From an uncultured Rhodospirillales bacterium (GTDB lineage: Bacteria > Pseudomonadota > Alphaproteobacteria > Rhodospirillales > Defluviicoccaceae), in assembly GCA_937127205.1 (NCBI GenBank), contig CAKZLS010000092.1, positions 1 through 45,173 of the forward strand: a stretch of DNA of 45,173 bases, read 5' to 3'. The translations under genes and the position numbers were made by a program. Positions 20,522-31,181 of this stretch are shown one piece after another; position 1 is the first letter of the stretch; each line of letters starts with the position of its first letter. The notes beneath the pieces were generated by a model. It made no database searches. It was not told where the DNA came from and was given only the letters and a program-made list of their open reading frames with translations.

Positions 20522-22113
20522 TGAAGCTAGCAAAAGAAGCAGAGGCCGTTCACTCACGACCGGAGCTGCTGCAGGTTGCGGAAACCGTCGCGCGTGACAA
20601 GGGCATTGATCGCGATGAGGTCCTCGAGGCCATGGAGCAGGCCATTCAGAAGGCGGGCCGCTCCAAGTATGGGCACGAGCACGACATCCGCGCCAACATC
20701 GACCGGGTCACCGGCGAAATCAGTCTCGCTCGGTATCTGGAAGTCGTCGAAGAGATTGAAAACGAAGCGACACAGATCGGTATCGACGGGGCTCGCGGGC
20801 GAAAATCGGATGCGGAGATGGGCGAGTTCTTGGTGGATCCGCTGCCGCCAATCGATTTTGGCCGGATCGCGGCTCAAACGGCCAAACAGGTCATTGTCCA
20901 CAAAGTTCGGGAAGCTGAGCGCAAGCGCCAGTACGACGAATTCAAGGACCGTGTCGGCGAAGTCGTCAACGGTCTTGTCAAGCGGGTCGAGTTCGGCAAT
21001 GTCATTGTTGATCTCAGCCGGGCCGAAGCGATGTTGCGCCGGGAAGAGACGATCCCCCGGGAACACTTCAATACTGGTGATCGGGTTCGGTCCTACATAC
21101 TGGACGTGCGCGAAGAGCCGCGCGGACCGCAGATTTTTCTGTCGCGAACGCACCCGCAGTTCATGGCCAAGCTGTTTGCACAGGAAGTGCCGGAAATATA
21201 CGAGGGCATTATCGAGATCAGATCGGTCGCCCGTGATCCCGGGTCTCGGGCGAAGATTGCGGTGTATTCCAACGAGTCCACGATCGATCCCGTGGGGCCG
21301 TGTATCGGCATGCGCGGATCCCGGGTTCAGGCCGTTGTCGGAGAATTGCAGGGCGAGAAGATCGATATTATCCAGTGGTCTTCCGACCCGGCGACCTTCA
21401 TCGTCAACGCGCTGGCGCCTGCCGAGGTCGCAAAGGTGGTTCTCGACGAAGAGGCCAACCGCATCGAAGTGGTCGTGCCGGACGATCAGCTCAGTCTGGC
21501 CATTGGCCGGCGCGGGCAGAACGTGCGTCTCGCCTCGCAGTTGACCGGTTGGGACATCGACATCCTGACCGAGGACGAAGAATCGCAGCGCCGCAACGAA
21601 GAATTTCGCGGCCGGTCTCAAACCTTTATCGATGCCCTCAATGTCGATGATGTGATTGCCCATCTTTTGGTAACCGAAGGCTTTTCGTCGGTTGAGGAAG
21701 TTGCATTCGTGCCGATCGACGACCTGTTGACCATCGAGGGCTTTGAAGAGGACGTCGCGCACGAACTCCGCGAGCGGGCGCGGTCTTTTCTCTCTGTTCG
21801 TGATGAAGAGTTCGACCGCAAGCGCGTGGAGCTGGGAGTCGCCGATGAATTGACCGAGGTTGCCGGTCTTAAGCCGGCGGTCCTCGTCGCACTGGGTGAG
21901 CAGGGCGTTAAGACATTGGATGACTTGGCTGACTTGGCCGGCGACGAGCTTATGGAAATCGCCCCAGCCGGCACTTTGACCGAAGAGCGTGCCAACGATA
22001 TTATCATGGCTGCTCGAGCTCACTGGTTCGAAGGCGACGACGCTCCGGAAACCGAGCTTTCGGCGGCCGAAGCTCCTAAGGTGGATGCCGTAGAGGAGCG
22101 TAAAGAAGGCTGA
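20521..22113 (+). CDS. nusA: Transcription termination/antitermination protein NusA
   Basis: 530 aa; S1 and KH regions (PVGPCIGMRGSRVQAVVGELQGEKIDIIQWS; AIGRRGQNVRLASQLTGWDIDI), C-terminal helix-hairpin repeats. Confidence 0.97.
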   Translation: MKLAKEAEAVHSRPELLQVAETVARDKGIDRDEVLEAMEQAIQKAGRSKYGHEHDIRANIDRVTGEISLARYLEVVEEIENEATQIGIDGARGRKSDAEMGEFLVDPLPPIDFGRIAAQTAKQVIVHKVREAERKRQYDEFKDRVGEVVNGLVKRVEFGNVIVDLSRAEAMLRREETIPREHFNTGDRVRSYILDVREEPRGPQIFLSRTHPQFMAKLFAQEVPEIYEGIIEIRSVARDPGSRAKIAVYSNESTIDPVGPCIGMRGSRVQAVVGELQGEKIDIIQWSSDPATFIVNALAPAEVAKVVLDEEANRIEVVVPDDQLSLAIGRRGQNVRLASQLTGWDIDILTEDEESQRRNEEFRGRSQTFIDALNVDDVIAHLLVTEGFSSVEEVAFVPIDDLLTIEGFEEDVAHELRERARSFLSVRDEEFDRKRVELGVADELTEVAGLKPAVLVALGEQGVKTLDDLADLAGDELMEIAPAGTLTEERANDIIMAARAHWFEGDDAPETELSAAEAPKVDAVEERKEG

Positions 22114-22119
22114 GGAGCG

Positions 22120-22752
22120 ATGGCCGGGCACCCGAAACGTCTCGCCGCCGGCGCCGAGGATCAGCCTCAAAGACGCTGCATCGCGAGCGGAGCGGTAAAG
22201 GACAAGCAGGCGCTGCTGAGGTTCGTCATCGACCCTCAGGGGCAGGTGGTTCCGGATATCGGCGGTCGGTTGCCGGGAAGAGGTATATGGGTGAGTGCAA
22301 ACCGGCAAATGTTGAAGAAGGCTTGTGAAAAGAACTTGTTTGCACGGGCTGCACGCGCCCAGGTGACTGTTTCGGCAGACCTTGTCGAGAGGGTCGAAGG
22401 GCTACTTGTGCGCCGCTGTCTCGACCGGATTGGCATGGCGCGGCGCGCCGGCCAAGCGGTGTCGGGATACGAAAAAGTCAGTGAATGGTTGCGGGCGGGG
22501 CGCGGAGGTGTTCTTTTAGCCGCTGCCGATGGTGCTCCCGGGGCTCGTGCGAAAATGCGCGCAGCGGGGCCCGATGTGCCGGTGGTGGATGTGTTCTGTG
22601 CTGATGAGCTGGGGATGACCGCCGGTCGTGAACGCACCGTGCATTTGGTGATTGCGCCGGGGAAGTTGGCGTTGGGTGTTCGTCGGGATGCGGCACGATT
22701 GTCGGGATTCCGAAATGACGATGCCCAAGCCACCCATCCCGGGAAACCGTGA
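22120..22752 (+). CDS. YlxR (DUF448) RNA-binding protein fused to an L7Ae-like domain
   Basis: 210 aa; RRCIASGAVKDKQALLRFV, GRLPGRGIWVSANRQMLKKA; second half RRAGQAVSGYEKV resembles an L7Ae-type domain; nusA-infB context. Confidence 0.88.
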   Translation: MAGHPKRLAAGAEDQPQRRCIASGAVKDKQALLRFVIDPQGQVVPDIGGRLPGRGIWVSANRQMLKKACEKNLFARAARAQVTVSADLVERVEGLLVRRCLDRIGMARRAGQAVSGYEKVSEWLRAGRGGVLLAAADGAPGARAKMRAAGPDVPVVDVFCADELGMTAGRERTVHLVIAPGKLALGVRRDAARLSGFRNDDAQATHPGKP

Positions 22753-22779
22753 GATAGAGTCGAGACTGACAAGACTGAA

Positions 22780-25428
22780 ATGTCCGAGATCAAAGAAACC
22801 GATGAAAACAAGCAGGAGCCGCTGAGCAGACCGCGGCGGCTGGAGCTTAAAAAGACGGTCGAGACCGGCCAGGTGCGGCAGAGCTTTGCCCACGGCCGAT
22901 CGAAGATGGTCACGGTCGAGGTGCGCAAGAAGAAGACCTATGCGCGCGATGAACGGGGCCGTATGTCGGAGGTGCGCCGGGAAGCCGAAGCCGCGGCGAA
23001 GAAATCCGCCGAAGCGGCCGCTTTTTCCGCGCAAAGCGATGGTTTGCCGCGTGAAGGAGCGGCGATCGGGCTAACTCACAAAGAGAAAGAGGCCCGCGCG
23101 CGCGCCTTGCAAGACGCCATCAAGATGGAAGAGGAACGCTCTGTCGAACCGGAAGAAATGGAGTCCGAGTTCGTCGAGCAAGAGGACGCCCCCGTTGAGC
23201 CGGAGATGCCGATCGACGATGCGGTGACCGACGAGCCTGATACGTCTGCCGCCGAAGCGGTGGCTGGCGAGGTGCCCGCGGAGCCCGTAGCGGCGGAGGC
23301 CGAGGCCCCACCGTCGGTACCCGAAACTGAGCCCGAGCCCAAATCCGAGTCTGAAGCGCCTACCGCGGAGGCTGCGCCGGCTTCGGTCGGGCCTGCCGCT
23401 CCGCCGACAGCCCCTGCGGCGCCGGCTGCGACGGCTGCCGAAACCGAGGAAGAGGACAAACGCGGTCGAGCGAAGAAACCGGTAAAAACCGAGGCTCGTC
23501 GTCCGGCCACCGCCCAGCGCAAGGGCGAGCCGAGCCGCCGCGCCGGGCGGCTGACGATCGTCGATGCTCTCGACGACGGCAGCGAACGGGTCCGGAGTTT
23601 GGCGTCGGTCAAGCGGGCGCGCCAGAAAGAAAAAAATAAGCAGGTTGGGCCGGCTCGAGGCGAAAATCTAAAGATCGTTCGCGAAGTGATTATCCCAGAA
23701 ACCTTGACGGTGCAGGAATTGGCCAACCGGATGGCTGCGCGAAGCGCGGATGTCATTAAGGCGCTCATGAAAATGGGAGTTATGGCAACCATCAACCATT
23801 CCGTCGATGGCGATACGGCCGAACTTCTGGCCCAGGAATTCGGGCACAATCCCAAGAGAGTGAGCGACGCCGACGTGGAAATTGGCCTTAAAGGCGAAAC
23901 CGACTCCGAAGAGACCTTGAAAGCCCGCCCGCCTGTTGTGACGGTGATGGGACATGTGGACCACGGTAAGACGTCTCTGCTGGATGCACTGAGAAAAACC
24001 GACGTGGCCGACCGCGAAGCCGGCGGCATTACGCAGCACATCGGTGCCTATCAGGTCACCATGCCGCACGGCGGCAAGATCACATTCGTCGATACACCGG
24101 GCCACGAAGCGTTCACCGAAATGCGTTCCCGTGGCGCCCATGCAACCGATATCGTCGTTTTGGTGGTTGCCGCCGATGATGGGGTGATGCCCCAAACCAA
24201 GGAGGCGATTGACCACGCCAAGGCGGCCGAAGTTCCGATTATCGTGGCCATCAACAAGATCGATAGGCCGGAGTCCAATCCTCATCGTGTCCAGACCGAT
24301 CTGCTGCAACACGGCATCGTGGTCGAAGCCATGGGGGGTGAAGACTTGTGCGTGGAGGTTTCAGCCAAGGAGGGAACCAACCTCGAGAAGCTTGAAGAGG
24401 CGATCCTGCTGCAGGCTGAGATCCTTGACCTCAAGGCCAATCCGGATCGTCCCGCCGAGGGCGTCATCGTTGAATCCAGGATGGAGCGGGGGCGCGGAAC
24501 CGTTGCAACCGTACTCGTTCAAAGAGGCACGCTTCGTGTCGGCGACATCATCGTAGCCGGTAGCGAGTGGGGCCGCGTCCGAGGGCTTTCGAATTCGAGT
24601 GGCAAACCCGCCAAGCTCGCCGGTCCGGGAATGCCGGTCGAGGCCTTGGGCCTCGGCGGTACGCCGGCGGCCGGTGACGAGGTCGTGGTCGTCGACAGCG
24701 AGGCCCGCGCCCGCGAGGTGACGGAATTCCGCCAGCGCAGAACCCGTGACGCCAAGGCCGTGGCCAATCGCAGTTCATTCGAGGACATGTTCCAACGCAT
24801 TCAGGATGGCGAGGCCAAGGAACTGCCGGTCGTGATCAAGGCGGATGTCCATGGTTCCGTGGAGGCAATTGTTGGCGCTCTGACCAAGCTCGGCACCGAC
24901 GAAGTCAAGACGCAGATCTTGCACGCTGGCATCGGCGGTATCAACGAGTCCGACGTCGGGCTGGCCCGCGCGTCGGAGGCCATGATCATTGGCTTCAATG
25001 TGCGTGCCAACCCGCAGGCGCGCGAGCTGGCCAAGCGCGACGGAGTCGAAATCCGGTATTATTCGATCATTTACGACGTTACCGATGATCTCAAATCAAT
25101 GCTATCAGGCATGTTGGCGCCGAAGTTGCGCGAAAACACCCTTGGATACGCGGAAATCCGCGAAGTGTTCAATATCACCAAGGTCGGCAAGGTTGCCGGT
25201 AGCATGGTAACCGAAGGCGTGGTGCGCCGCGGGGCCAAGGTTCGGCTGCTGCGCGACAATGTCGTTATCCACGAGGGCGATCTCGGGCAGTTGAGGCGCT
25301 TCAAGGAAGACGCCAAGGAAGTCCGGGAAGGTTACGATTGCGGCATCTCCCTGGCCAACTACCAGGACATCAAGGTCGGCGACATGATCGAATGCTTCGA
25401 GATCGAGGAAGTCGCACGCGAACTTTGA
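22780..25428 (+). CDS. infB: Translation initiation factor IF-2
   Basis: 882 aa; Ala/Pro/Glu-rich N-terminus; [44 protein letters not shown]. Confidence 0.97.
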   Translation: MSEIKETDENKQEPLSRPRRLELKKTVETGQVRQSFAHGRSKMVTVEVRKKKTYARDERGRMSEVRREAEAAAKKSAEAAAFSAQSDGLPREGAAIGLTHKEKEARARALQDAIKMEEERSVEPEEMESEFVEQEDAPVEPEMPIDDAVTDEPDTSAAEAVAGEVPAEPVAAEAEAPPSVPETEPEPKSESEAPTAEAAPASVGPAAPPTAPAAPAATAAETEEEDKRGRAKKPVKTEARRPATAQRKGEPSRRAGRLTIVDALDDGSERVRSLASVKRARQKEKNKQVGPARGENLKIVREVIIPETLTVQELANRMAARSADVIKALMKMGVMATINHSVDGDTAELLAQEFGHNPKRVSDADVEIGLKGETDSEETLKARPPVVTVMGHVDHGKTSLLDALRKTDVADREAGGITQHIGAYQVTMPHGGKITFVDTPGHEAFTEMRSRGAHATDIVVLVVAADDGVMPQTKEAIDHAKAAEVPIIVAINKIDRPESNPHRVQTDLLQHGIVVEAMGGEDLCVEVSAKEGTNLEKLEEAILLQAEILDLKANPDRPAEGVIVESRMERGRGTVATVLVQRGTLRVGDIIVAGSEWGRVRGLSNSSGKPAKLAGPGMPVEALGLGGTPAAGDEVVVVDSEARAREVTEFRQRRTRDAKAVANRSSFEDMFQRIQDGEAKELPVVIKADVHGSVEAIVGALTKLGTDEVKTQILHAGIGGINESDVGLARASEAMIIGFNVRANPQARELAKRDGVEIRYYSIIYDVTDDLKSMLSGMLAPKLRENTLGYAEIREVFNITKVGKVAGSMVTEGVVRRGAKVRLLRDNVVIHEGDLGQLRRFKEDAKEVREGYDCGISLANYQDIKVGDMIECFEIEEVAREL

Positions 25429-25479
25429 TCGCGGTCGGCGGTTCCCCAATAATTGCAACACCGGCTTGATGAGAACGTA

Positions 25480-25890
25480 ATGGCAAGGGGAGCCGGGAAG
25501 ACTCCAAGTCAACGACAACTGCGATTCGGCGAAGAGATACGCCACGCCTTGGCGTGGGTTATCGAACGCGGCGAGATCCGCGACCCGCGCCTAGCCGGAT
25601 TGCCGGTCACTGTAACCGAGGTGCGCGTCAGCCCCGACCTCCGCAATGCAACGGTATTCGTCGTTCCGTTGGGTGGCAGCGGCGATGGCGAGACGCTGAT
25701 CGAAGCCCTTGGCAAGGCGACGCCTTTTCTCCGTCACAGGGTCGCGCAGGCAGTAACGTTGAAATACGTCCCCAAGCTGACCTTCAAAATCGACGTTTCC
25801 TTCGACGAGGCGAGTAGAATCGATGATCTTCTCAAAAACCCAGCCGTTGCGCGCGACCTCGCTCGCGAGCGCGACGATGAAGAGTCTTAG
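25480..25890 (+). CDS. rbfA: 30S ribosome-binding factor RbfA
   Basis: SQRQLRFGEEIRHALAWVI, VTVTEVRVSPDLRNATVFV; between infB and truB; ATG 25480. Confidence 0.94.
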   Translation: MARGAGKTPSQRQLRFGEEIRHALAWVIERGEIRDPRLAGLPVTVTEVRVSPDLRNATVFVVPLGGSGDGETLIEALGKATPFLRHRVAQAVTLKYVPKLTFKIDVSFDEASRIDDLLKNPAVARDLARERDDEES

Positions 25891-25935
25891 AGCGATGCAC
25901 GACCGAGCGCGATCACCCGATCGAACCGAGCTCTA
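25888..25935. repeat. AGAGC-bounded palindromic repeat unit 1 (TAGAGC...GCTCTA)
   Basis: Left boundary 25888-25893 contains the rbfA stop codon; right boundary 25930-25935. Confidence 0.6.
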
Positions 25936-25984
25936 GAGCAATATCCGATCAAGTGGAATCACTTGACCGGATTTACTTGCTCTA
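25934..25984. repeat. AGAGC-bounded palindromic repeat unit 2 (TAGAGCA..ATCCGaTCAAGTG-gaat-CACTTGAcCGGAT..TGCTCTA)
   Basis: Direct reading of complementary arms. Confidence 0.85.
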
Positions 25985-25997
25985 AAAATCAATAGTT

Positions 25998-26049
25998 TAG
26001 AGCACGACTACCCGTTCGGATCGGATCGATCTGAACGGGACGTGCTCTA
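25998..26049. repeat. AGAGC-bounded palindromic repeat unit 3 (TAGAGCACG..CCCGTTC...GAACGGG.CGTGCTCTA)
   Basis: Direct reading; right end abuts the truB Shine-Dalgarno AGGAGG. Confidence 0.87.
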
Positions 26050-26059
26050 GGAGGTTCCT

Positions 26060-26989
26060 ATGGGTCGGAAAAGACGAGGCGGCGTGCCCGTGCACGGCTG
26101 GTTTCTGGTGGACAAGCCGTTGGGCATTACTTCGGCGGCTGCGGTCGCGATTGTTCGGCGCTTGCTCAACGCCATGAAAGCCGGTCACGGAGGAACGCTG
26201 GACCCTCTTGCCACGGGGGTCCTCCCCATAGCGCTCGGCGAGGCGACGAAGACGGTTTCATATGTGATGGATGGCCGGAAAGCCTACCGCTTCACGATCC
26301 GCTGGGGCGAACAGCGATCAACGGACGACGCCGAAGGAGAGGTGCTCCACCTCAGTGACGTCCGTCCCTCCGAGCAGGCCATTCGGGCGGTTCTGCCGCA
26401 GTTTACCGGCGATATCGAGCAGGTGCCGCCGACTTTCTCGGCGATAAAACTGGGTGGACAGCGGGCTTACGCGCTGGCCCGCGCGGACGCGCCGGTGGAC
26501 CTGCCGGCGCGGCGGGTAACCATCGAGCGGTTCGAGGTTGTGGCGTGCCCGGATGCGGATCATGCCGTATTCGAGGTTCAGTCGGGCAAGGGCGCCTACA
26601 TGCGTTCGCTTGCCCGGGATCTCGCCGTTGCTCTCGGTACCGTCGGCTATGTGTCGGCGCTGAGACGCATATCCGTTGGTTCATTCACGGAATCCATGGC
26701 GATTCCCCTGGATAATGTAAACGGCTTGCGGCATAGTGGCGCGCTCTTCGAGCATGTGCTTCCAGTAGGGTCGGCGCTGGCCGACATCCCGGCATTGACC
26801 CTGACCGAGGCAGAAGCTCGACGTTTGAGGCACGGACAGCCGATTGCGGTATTGCCCGTGGCCAGCCGGTCAACGTGTGAAGGCCTATACCCGGAGGCGG
26901 TGTGTTGCGCCATGTCGGGAGGACAGCCGGTCGCGTTGGCCCAAATCCGGGGCGGGGAAATTCGCCCTATCAGAGTTCTCAACCTTTAG
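26060..26989 (+). CDS. truB: tRNA pseudouridine(55) synthase TruB
   Basis: GWFLVDKPLGITS, GHGGTLDPLATGVLPIALGEATK, KAYRFTIRWG. Confidence 0.96.
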   Translation: MGRKRRGGVPVHGWFLVDKPLGITSAAAVAIVRRLLNAMKAGHGGTLDPLATGVLPIALGEATKTVSYVMDGRKAYRFTIRWGEQRSTDDAEGEVLHLSDVRPSEQAIRAVLPQFTGDIEQVPPTFSAIKLGGQRAYALARADAPVDLPARRVTIERFEVVACPDADHAVFEVQSGKGAYMRSLARDLAVALGTVGYVSALRRISVGSFTESMAIPLDNVNGLRHSGALFEHVLPVGSALADIPALTLTEAEARRLRHGQPIAVLPVASRSTCEGLYPEAVCCAMSGGQPVALAQIRGGEIRPIRVLNL

Positions 26990-27004
26990 CTAGGGAAACC
27001 GAAG

Positions 27005-27274
27005 ATGTCGATTACCGCTGAGCGGAAACAGGAACTTATTGGCGAATTCGCCAAATCTGAGGGTGACACGGGGTCGCCCGAGGTTCAGGTCGCTATTTTG
27101 AGCGAACGCATCCGAAACCTGACCGAACATCTCAAAACCCACAAGAAGGATTTTCATTCCCGGCGTGGCCTGCTGATGATGGTCGGCCAGCGCCGCAGGC
27201 TGCTTGACTACCTCAAGAGAAAAGAGGTCAAGCGCTATGAGGATCTCATCGCCAGGCTCGGATTGCGCCGTTAG
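27005..27274 (+). CDS. rpsO: 30S ribosomal protein S15
   Basis: 89 aa; [51 protein letters not shown]. Confidence 0.98.
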   Translation: MSITAERKQELIGEFAKSEGDTGSPEVQVAILSERIRNLTEHLKTHKKDFHSRRGLLMMVGQRRRLLDYLKRKEVKRYEDLIARLGLRR

Positions 27275-27373
27275 TTGGGATTCGGGTATCCGCCGCCAAT
27301 CCGGGCGTCGGTGAGCCGAGGTTGCCCCCTTCATTGAAGAGGCCCGGCGACCGAACATGTAAAAGGAAGCAGA

Positions 27374-29479
27374 ATGTTTCAAGAATTTCGCAAGGAGATT
27401 GAGTGGGGCGGACGGCCACTCATTCTTGAGGCGGGCAAAATCGCCCGCCAAGCCGACGGCGCTGTCCTCGTCACTTTGGGCGAGACAAAGGTGCTGTGCA
27501 CGATCGTCTACGAGAAGAAGCCGAGGGTCGGCTTGGATTTCTTCCCGCTGTCCGTCCATTACCAGGAAAAGACCTTTGCCGCCGGAAAGATCCCGGGTGG
27601 CTTTTTCAAGCGTGAGGGCCGGCCGGCGGAAAACGAAGTTCTCACCTCGCGCTTGATCGACCGACCGATCCGGCCGCTGTTCGCCAAGGGGTTCAAGAAC
27701 GAGACTCAGATCATCTGTACGGTTCTGAGCCATGATCTCGAAAACAATCCGGACGTGGCCGCGCTGGTGGGGACGTCGGCGGCGCTGACTTTGTCCGGGG
27801 TCCCGTTCCTGGGGCCGATTGCCGGCTGCCGTGTCGGGTACATCAATGGCGAATATGTGCTTAACCCGCTGATCGAAGACATGGAATCCAGCGACCTGGA
27901 CCTCATGGTCGCCGGGACGCATGATGGCGTACTGATGGTGGAATCGGAAGCCAAGGAGCTATCCGAGAAGGTAATGCTCGGCGCCGTCATGTTCGGTCAC
28001 AAACATTGCCAGCCGGTGGTAGACGCGATCATCGATCTCGCCGAAGCGTGCGCCCGCCCCCCGATGGATCTTCCGCCGCCGCCCGAGGGCAAGGACGAAT
28101 TGGCCGCCAAGATCAATACCATGGCGGAAGCCGACTTACGCGAAGCTTATTCGGAAATGGAAAAGGCCGCCCGACGGGATAAGGTCGCGGCCGTTAAAGA
28201 GCGCGTGAGCGCCGAATTGGCCGAGGACGAGTCCGTCGACGACGAGTTGCTCTCCGAATGCCAGGATGATCTTCTGAAGGCGGTTGAGAAAGACGTCGTC
28301 CGGCGCGATCTCATTGCAAACCGGCGCCGCATCGACGGCCGCGATCCAGCCGACGTCCGCCAGATCGTCTCCGAGGTGGGGTTGTTGCCGCGCGCGCATG
28401 GCAGCGCTCTTTTCACCCGCGGCGAAACGCAGGCCCTGGTGGTCACGACGTTGGGCACCGGTCAGGACGAGCAGGTGGTCGACGCGCTGGCGGGAGAGTA
28501 CCGCCAGAATTTCATGCTCCACTACAACTTCCCGCCCTATTCCGTGGGCGAAGCCGGGCGTTTTGGCTTCACCGGGCGCCGTGAGGTGGGCCACGGCAAG
28601 CTGGCGTGGCGGGCCATTCATCCGTTGATGCCATCCAAGGAAGATTTCCCGTACACCATTCGCGTGGTTTCGGAGATTACGGAGTCCAACGGCTCCTCAT
28701 CCATGGCCACCGTGTGCGGCACGTCCTTGGCGATGATGGATGCTGGCGTTCCCTTGCCCCGCCCAGTGGCGGGTATCGCCATGGGGCTGATCAAGGAACA
28801 GGACGATTTTGTCGTCCTATCGGACATCTTGGGTGATGAAGATCATCTCGGCGACATGGACTTCAAAGTGGCAGGCTCAGCCGAAGGCGTGACCGCGCTG
28901 CAAATGGACATCAAGATCACGTCCATCACCGAAGCGATCATGAGCCAGGCGCTGGATCAGGCGCGAGAAGGCCGTTTGCATATTCTTGGTGAAATGGCCA
29001 AGGGGATCGATGAGACGCGCGAGTCCGTTAGCCAGATGGCTCCGCGAATCACGATGATCCAGATCAACAAGGACAAGATCCGTGAGGTCATTGGCCCCGG
29101 TGGCAAAATGATCCGGGAGATCTGCGAAACAACCGGCGCCCGGATCGATTTGGAAGACGACGGAACGGTGAAAGTTGCCGCCGTCGACCAGAAATCGGCC
29201 GATGCGGCTATCGAATGGATCCGGAGTATCGCAGCCGAGCCTGAGGTGGGGACGATCTATAACGGCAAGGTCGTGAAAATCGTCGATTTCGGGGCGTTCG
29301 TTAACTTTATGGGAAGCCGGGACGGGCTGGTGCACATCAGCGAGTTGGCACCCGAGCGTGTTGGCAAGGTTACCGACGTGATTCAGATGGGCGAGACGGT
29401 CAAGGTCAAGCTGATCGGTATTGACGATCGCGGCAAGTTCAAACTGTCGATTAAGGCCGTTGACAAAGAAGCGTCTTAA
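27374..29479 (+). CDS. pnp: Polynucleotide phosphorylase
   Basis: 701 aa; two RNase PH-like domains, [24 protein letters not shown]1 [15 protein letters not shown]. Confidence 0.98.
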   Translation: MFQEFRKEIEWGGRPLILEAGKIARQADGAVLVTLGETKVLCTIVYEKKPRVGLDFFPLSVHYQEKTFAAGKIPGGFFKREGRPAENEVLTSRLIDRPIRPLFAKGFKNETQIICTVLSHDLENNPDVAALVGTSAALTLSGVPFLGPIAGCRVGYINGEYVLNPLIEDMESSDLDLMVAGTHDGVLMVESEAKELSEKVMLGAVMFGHKHCQPVVDAIIDLAEACARPPMDLPPPPEGKDELAAKINTMAEADLREAYSEMEKAARRDKVAAVKERVSAELAEDESVDDELLSECQDDLLKAVEKDVVRRDLIANRRRIDGRDPADVRQIVSEVGLLPRAHGSALFTRGETQALVVTTLGTGQDEQVVDALAGEYRQNFMLHYNFPPYSVGEAGRFGFTGRREVGHGKLAWRAIHPLMPSKEDFPYTIRVVSEITESNGSSSMATVCGTSLAMMDAGVPLPRPVAGIAMGLIKEQDDFVVLSDILGDEDHLGDMDFKVAGSAEGVTALQMDIKITSITEAIMSQALDQAREGRLHILGEMAKGIDETRESVSQMAPRITMIQINKDKIREVIGPGGKMIREICETTGARIDLEDDGTVKVAAVDQKSADAAIEWIRSIAAEPEVGTIYNGKVVKIVDFGAFVNFMGSRDGLVHISELAPERVGKVTDVIQMGETVKVKLIGIDDRGKFKLSIKAVDKEAS

Positions 29480-29543
29480 AGATCGGGGAGACACGCTTTT
29501 TCGCGGTAAAGCGATGGTCTGAGCTGTTCGATCGAAGCCAAAT

Positions 29544-29628
29544 GGGGGTCGTATTATTACAAATATTGGCTATATACCCCCCCAAGAACGGAAGGCCGGC
29601 GATCTCAACGCCGGCCGCTAACGTTCTT
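29544..29628. promoter_or_regulatory. Two nested inverted-repeat structures in the 5' region of the nitronate monooxygenase-like gene
   Basis: GGGGGT/ACCCCC (29544-29549/29576-29581); AAGAACG-gaa-GGCCGGCG-atctcaa-CGCCGGCC-N5-CGTTCTT (29584-29628). Confidence 0.55.
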
Positions 29629-29663
29629 TCGGCCGAAAACACCGCGGATAGCGGGAGGGACGT

Positions 29664-31064
29664 ATGATGAAAGCTCTGAACTCTCTGATGATGTCCGGTG
29701 CCGAGGTCCTGCCGATCGTTGAGGGCGGCAAGGGGGTCTCCGTATCCAATGGGCTCAGTGCGGGCGCTTTCGCGGCTGCAGGGTGCGTCGGCACGTTCTC
29801 CGCTGTGAACGCCGACTTTTTTGACGAAAACGGAGATGTGGTCCGCCAAGTTTATCATGGCAAGACCCGGCGCGAGCGGTACGAGGAGCTGGTAAGCTTC
29901 GCCATCAAGGGCGGCATTGCCCAGGCCCGAAAGGCCTACGAACAATCCAACGGCAATGGCCGGCTTCACATGAACGTGCTGTGGGAAGCGGCGGCGGCAA
30001 CACGGGTGCTGCATGGCGTTCTCGAGAGCGCCAAGGGAATCGTTCACGGCATAACCTGTGGCGCCGGCATGCCTTACAAGGTGGCGGAGATCGCCGCTCA
30101 ATACGGTGTCTACTATTATCCGATCATTTCCTCGGCCCGTGCCTTTCGGGCGTTGTGGAAGCGGGCCTACTACAGGTACCGCGATTTCCTCGGCGGCGTG
30201 GTCTATGAAGATCCGTGGCTGGCTGGTGGTCACAACGGGTTGAGTAATTCCGAAGATCCAGACCGGCCCGAGTCGCCCTATCCGAGAATTTGCCAGCTCC
30301 GAAAGGAGATGCGCGGCTTCGGCCTCGACGACGTGCCGATATTTATGGCGGGCGGCGTGTGGTGCCTGCGGGAGTGGGAGGACTGGATCGATAATCCCGA
30401 ACTGGGCCCGATCGCGTTCCAGTTTGGCACGCGGCCGGTTGTGACGCAGGAAAGCCCGGTTTCCACCGAATGGAAAAAGAGGCTCCTGACGCTCAAGGAA
30501 GGCGACGTTTTTCTCAATCGGTTCAGCCCAACCGGCTTTTACTCGTCGGCCGTGCGCAACGCATTCCTGAACGAATTGTCGGAGCGCAATGACAGGCAGG
30601 TGGCCTACACCCGTAAGCCGCTGGGGGAACATACGGAAGCGTGGCCGGTTGGAGCGCGCGGGCGGCCGGTGTACTTGACCCCCGCCGACAAGGCGCGTGC
30701 CGAGGCCTGGGTAGCGGAGGGCTTTTGCGAATCACTGAAGACTCCGGATTCGACGCTGATCCTGGTGACGCCGCAGAAGTCCGTTGAAATTAGGGTCGAC
30801 CAGCAATCCTGCATGGGATGCCTGAGCGCGTGCCGTTTCAGCAACTGGTCGGAGAATGATTCCGGGACCACCGGCAAGCCGGCGGATCCCCGTTCGTTCT
30901 GTATCCAGAAAACTTTGCAGTCGATCGCTCATGATGGGGACGTGGACGGCAATCTAATGTTTGCCGGGCACAACGCCTATCGATTTGCCTCGGACCCGTT
31001 CTACAAAAACGGTTTTATCCCGACCGTTGGGCAATTGGTGGATCGAATCCTCACAGGTCACTGA
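29664..31064 (+). CDS. Nitronate monooxygenase / 2-nitropropane dioxygenase-like flavoprotein with C-terminal Cys cluster
   Basis: 466 aa; GVSVSNGLSAGAFAAAGCVGTFSAVN, GIVHGITCGAGMPYKVAEIA, YYYPIISSARAF, VPIFMAGGVW; C-terminal CMGCLSACRFSNW...FCIQKTL. Confidence 0.8.
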   Translation: MMKALNSLMMSGAEVLPIVEGGKGVSVSNGLSAGAFAAAGCVGTFSAVNADFFDENGDVVRQVYHGKTRRERYEELVSFAIKGGIAQARKAYEQSNGNGRLHMNVLWEAAAATRVLHGVLESAKGIVHGITCGAGMPYKVAEIAAQYGVYYYPIISSARAFRALWKRAYYRYRDFLGGVVYEDPWLAGGHNGLSNSEDPDRPESPYPRICQLRKEMRGFGLDDVPIFMAGGVWCLREWEDWIDNPELGPIAFQFGTRPVVTQESPVSTEWKKRLLTLKEGDVFLNRFSPTGFYSSAVRNAFLNELSERNDRQVAYTRKPLGEHTEAWPVGARGRPVYLTPADKARAEAWVAEGFCESLKTPDSTLILVTPQKSVEIRVDQQSCMGCLSACRFSNWSENDSGTTGKPADPRSFCIQKTLQSIAHDGDVDGNLMFAGHNAYRFASDPFYKNGFIPTVGQLVDRILTGH

Positions 31065-31181
31065 ATACGTTAAGGCGGTGGCGGATAAATCGCTCTTTTG
31101 TGTGACGAGCGCAATGTGGCATAGTGAGAAACGATAATTTGGGATTGTGGTGGGTGAACAGCCTGCCCATATCATGCAATC

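Noticed and set aside
20554-22308. 584-aa minus-strand ORF opposite nusA
   Set aside because: Antisense shadow ORF of a high-GC gene; low-complexity composition and no recognisable domain, while the plus strand is clearly NusA.
29451-30632. 393-aa minus-strand ORF opposite the NMO-like gene
   Set aside because: No recognisable domain; antisense to a strongly family-like protein.
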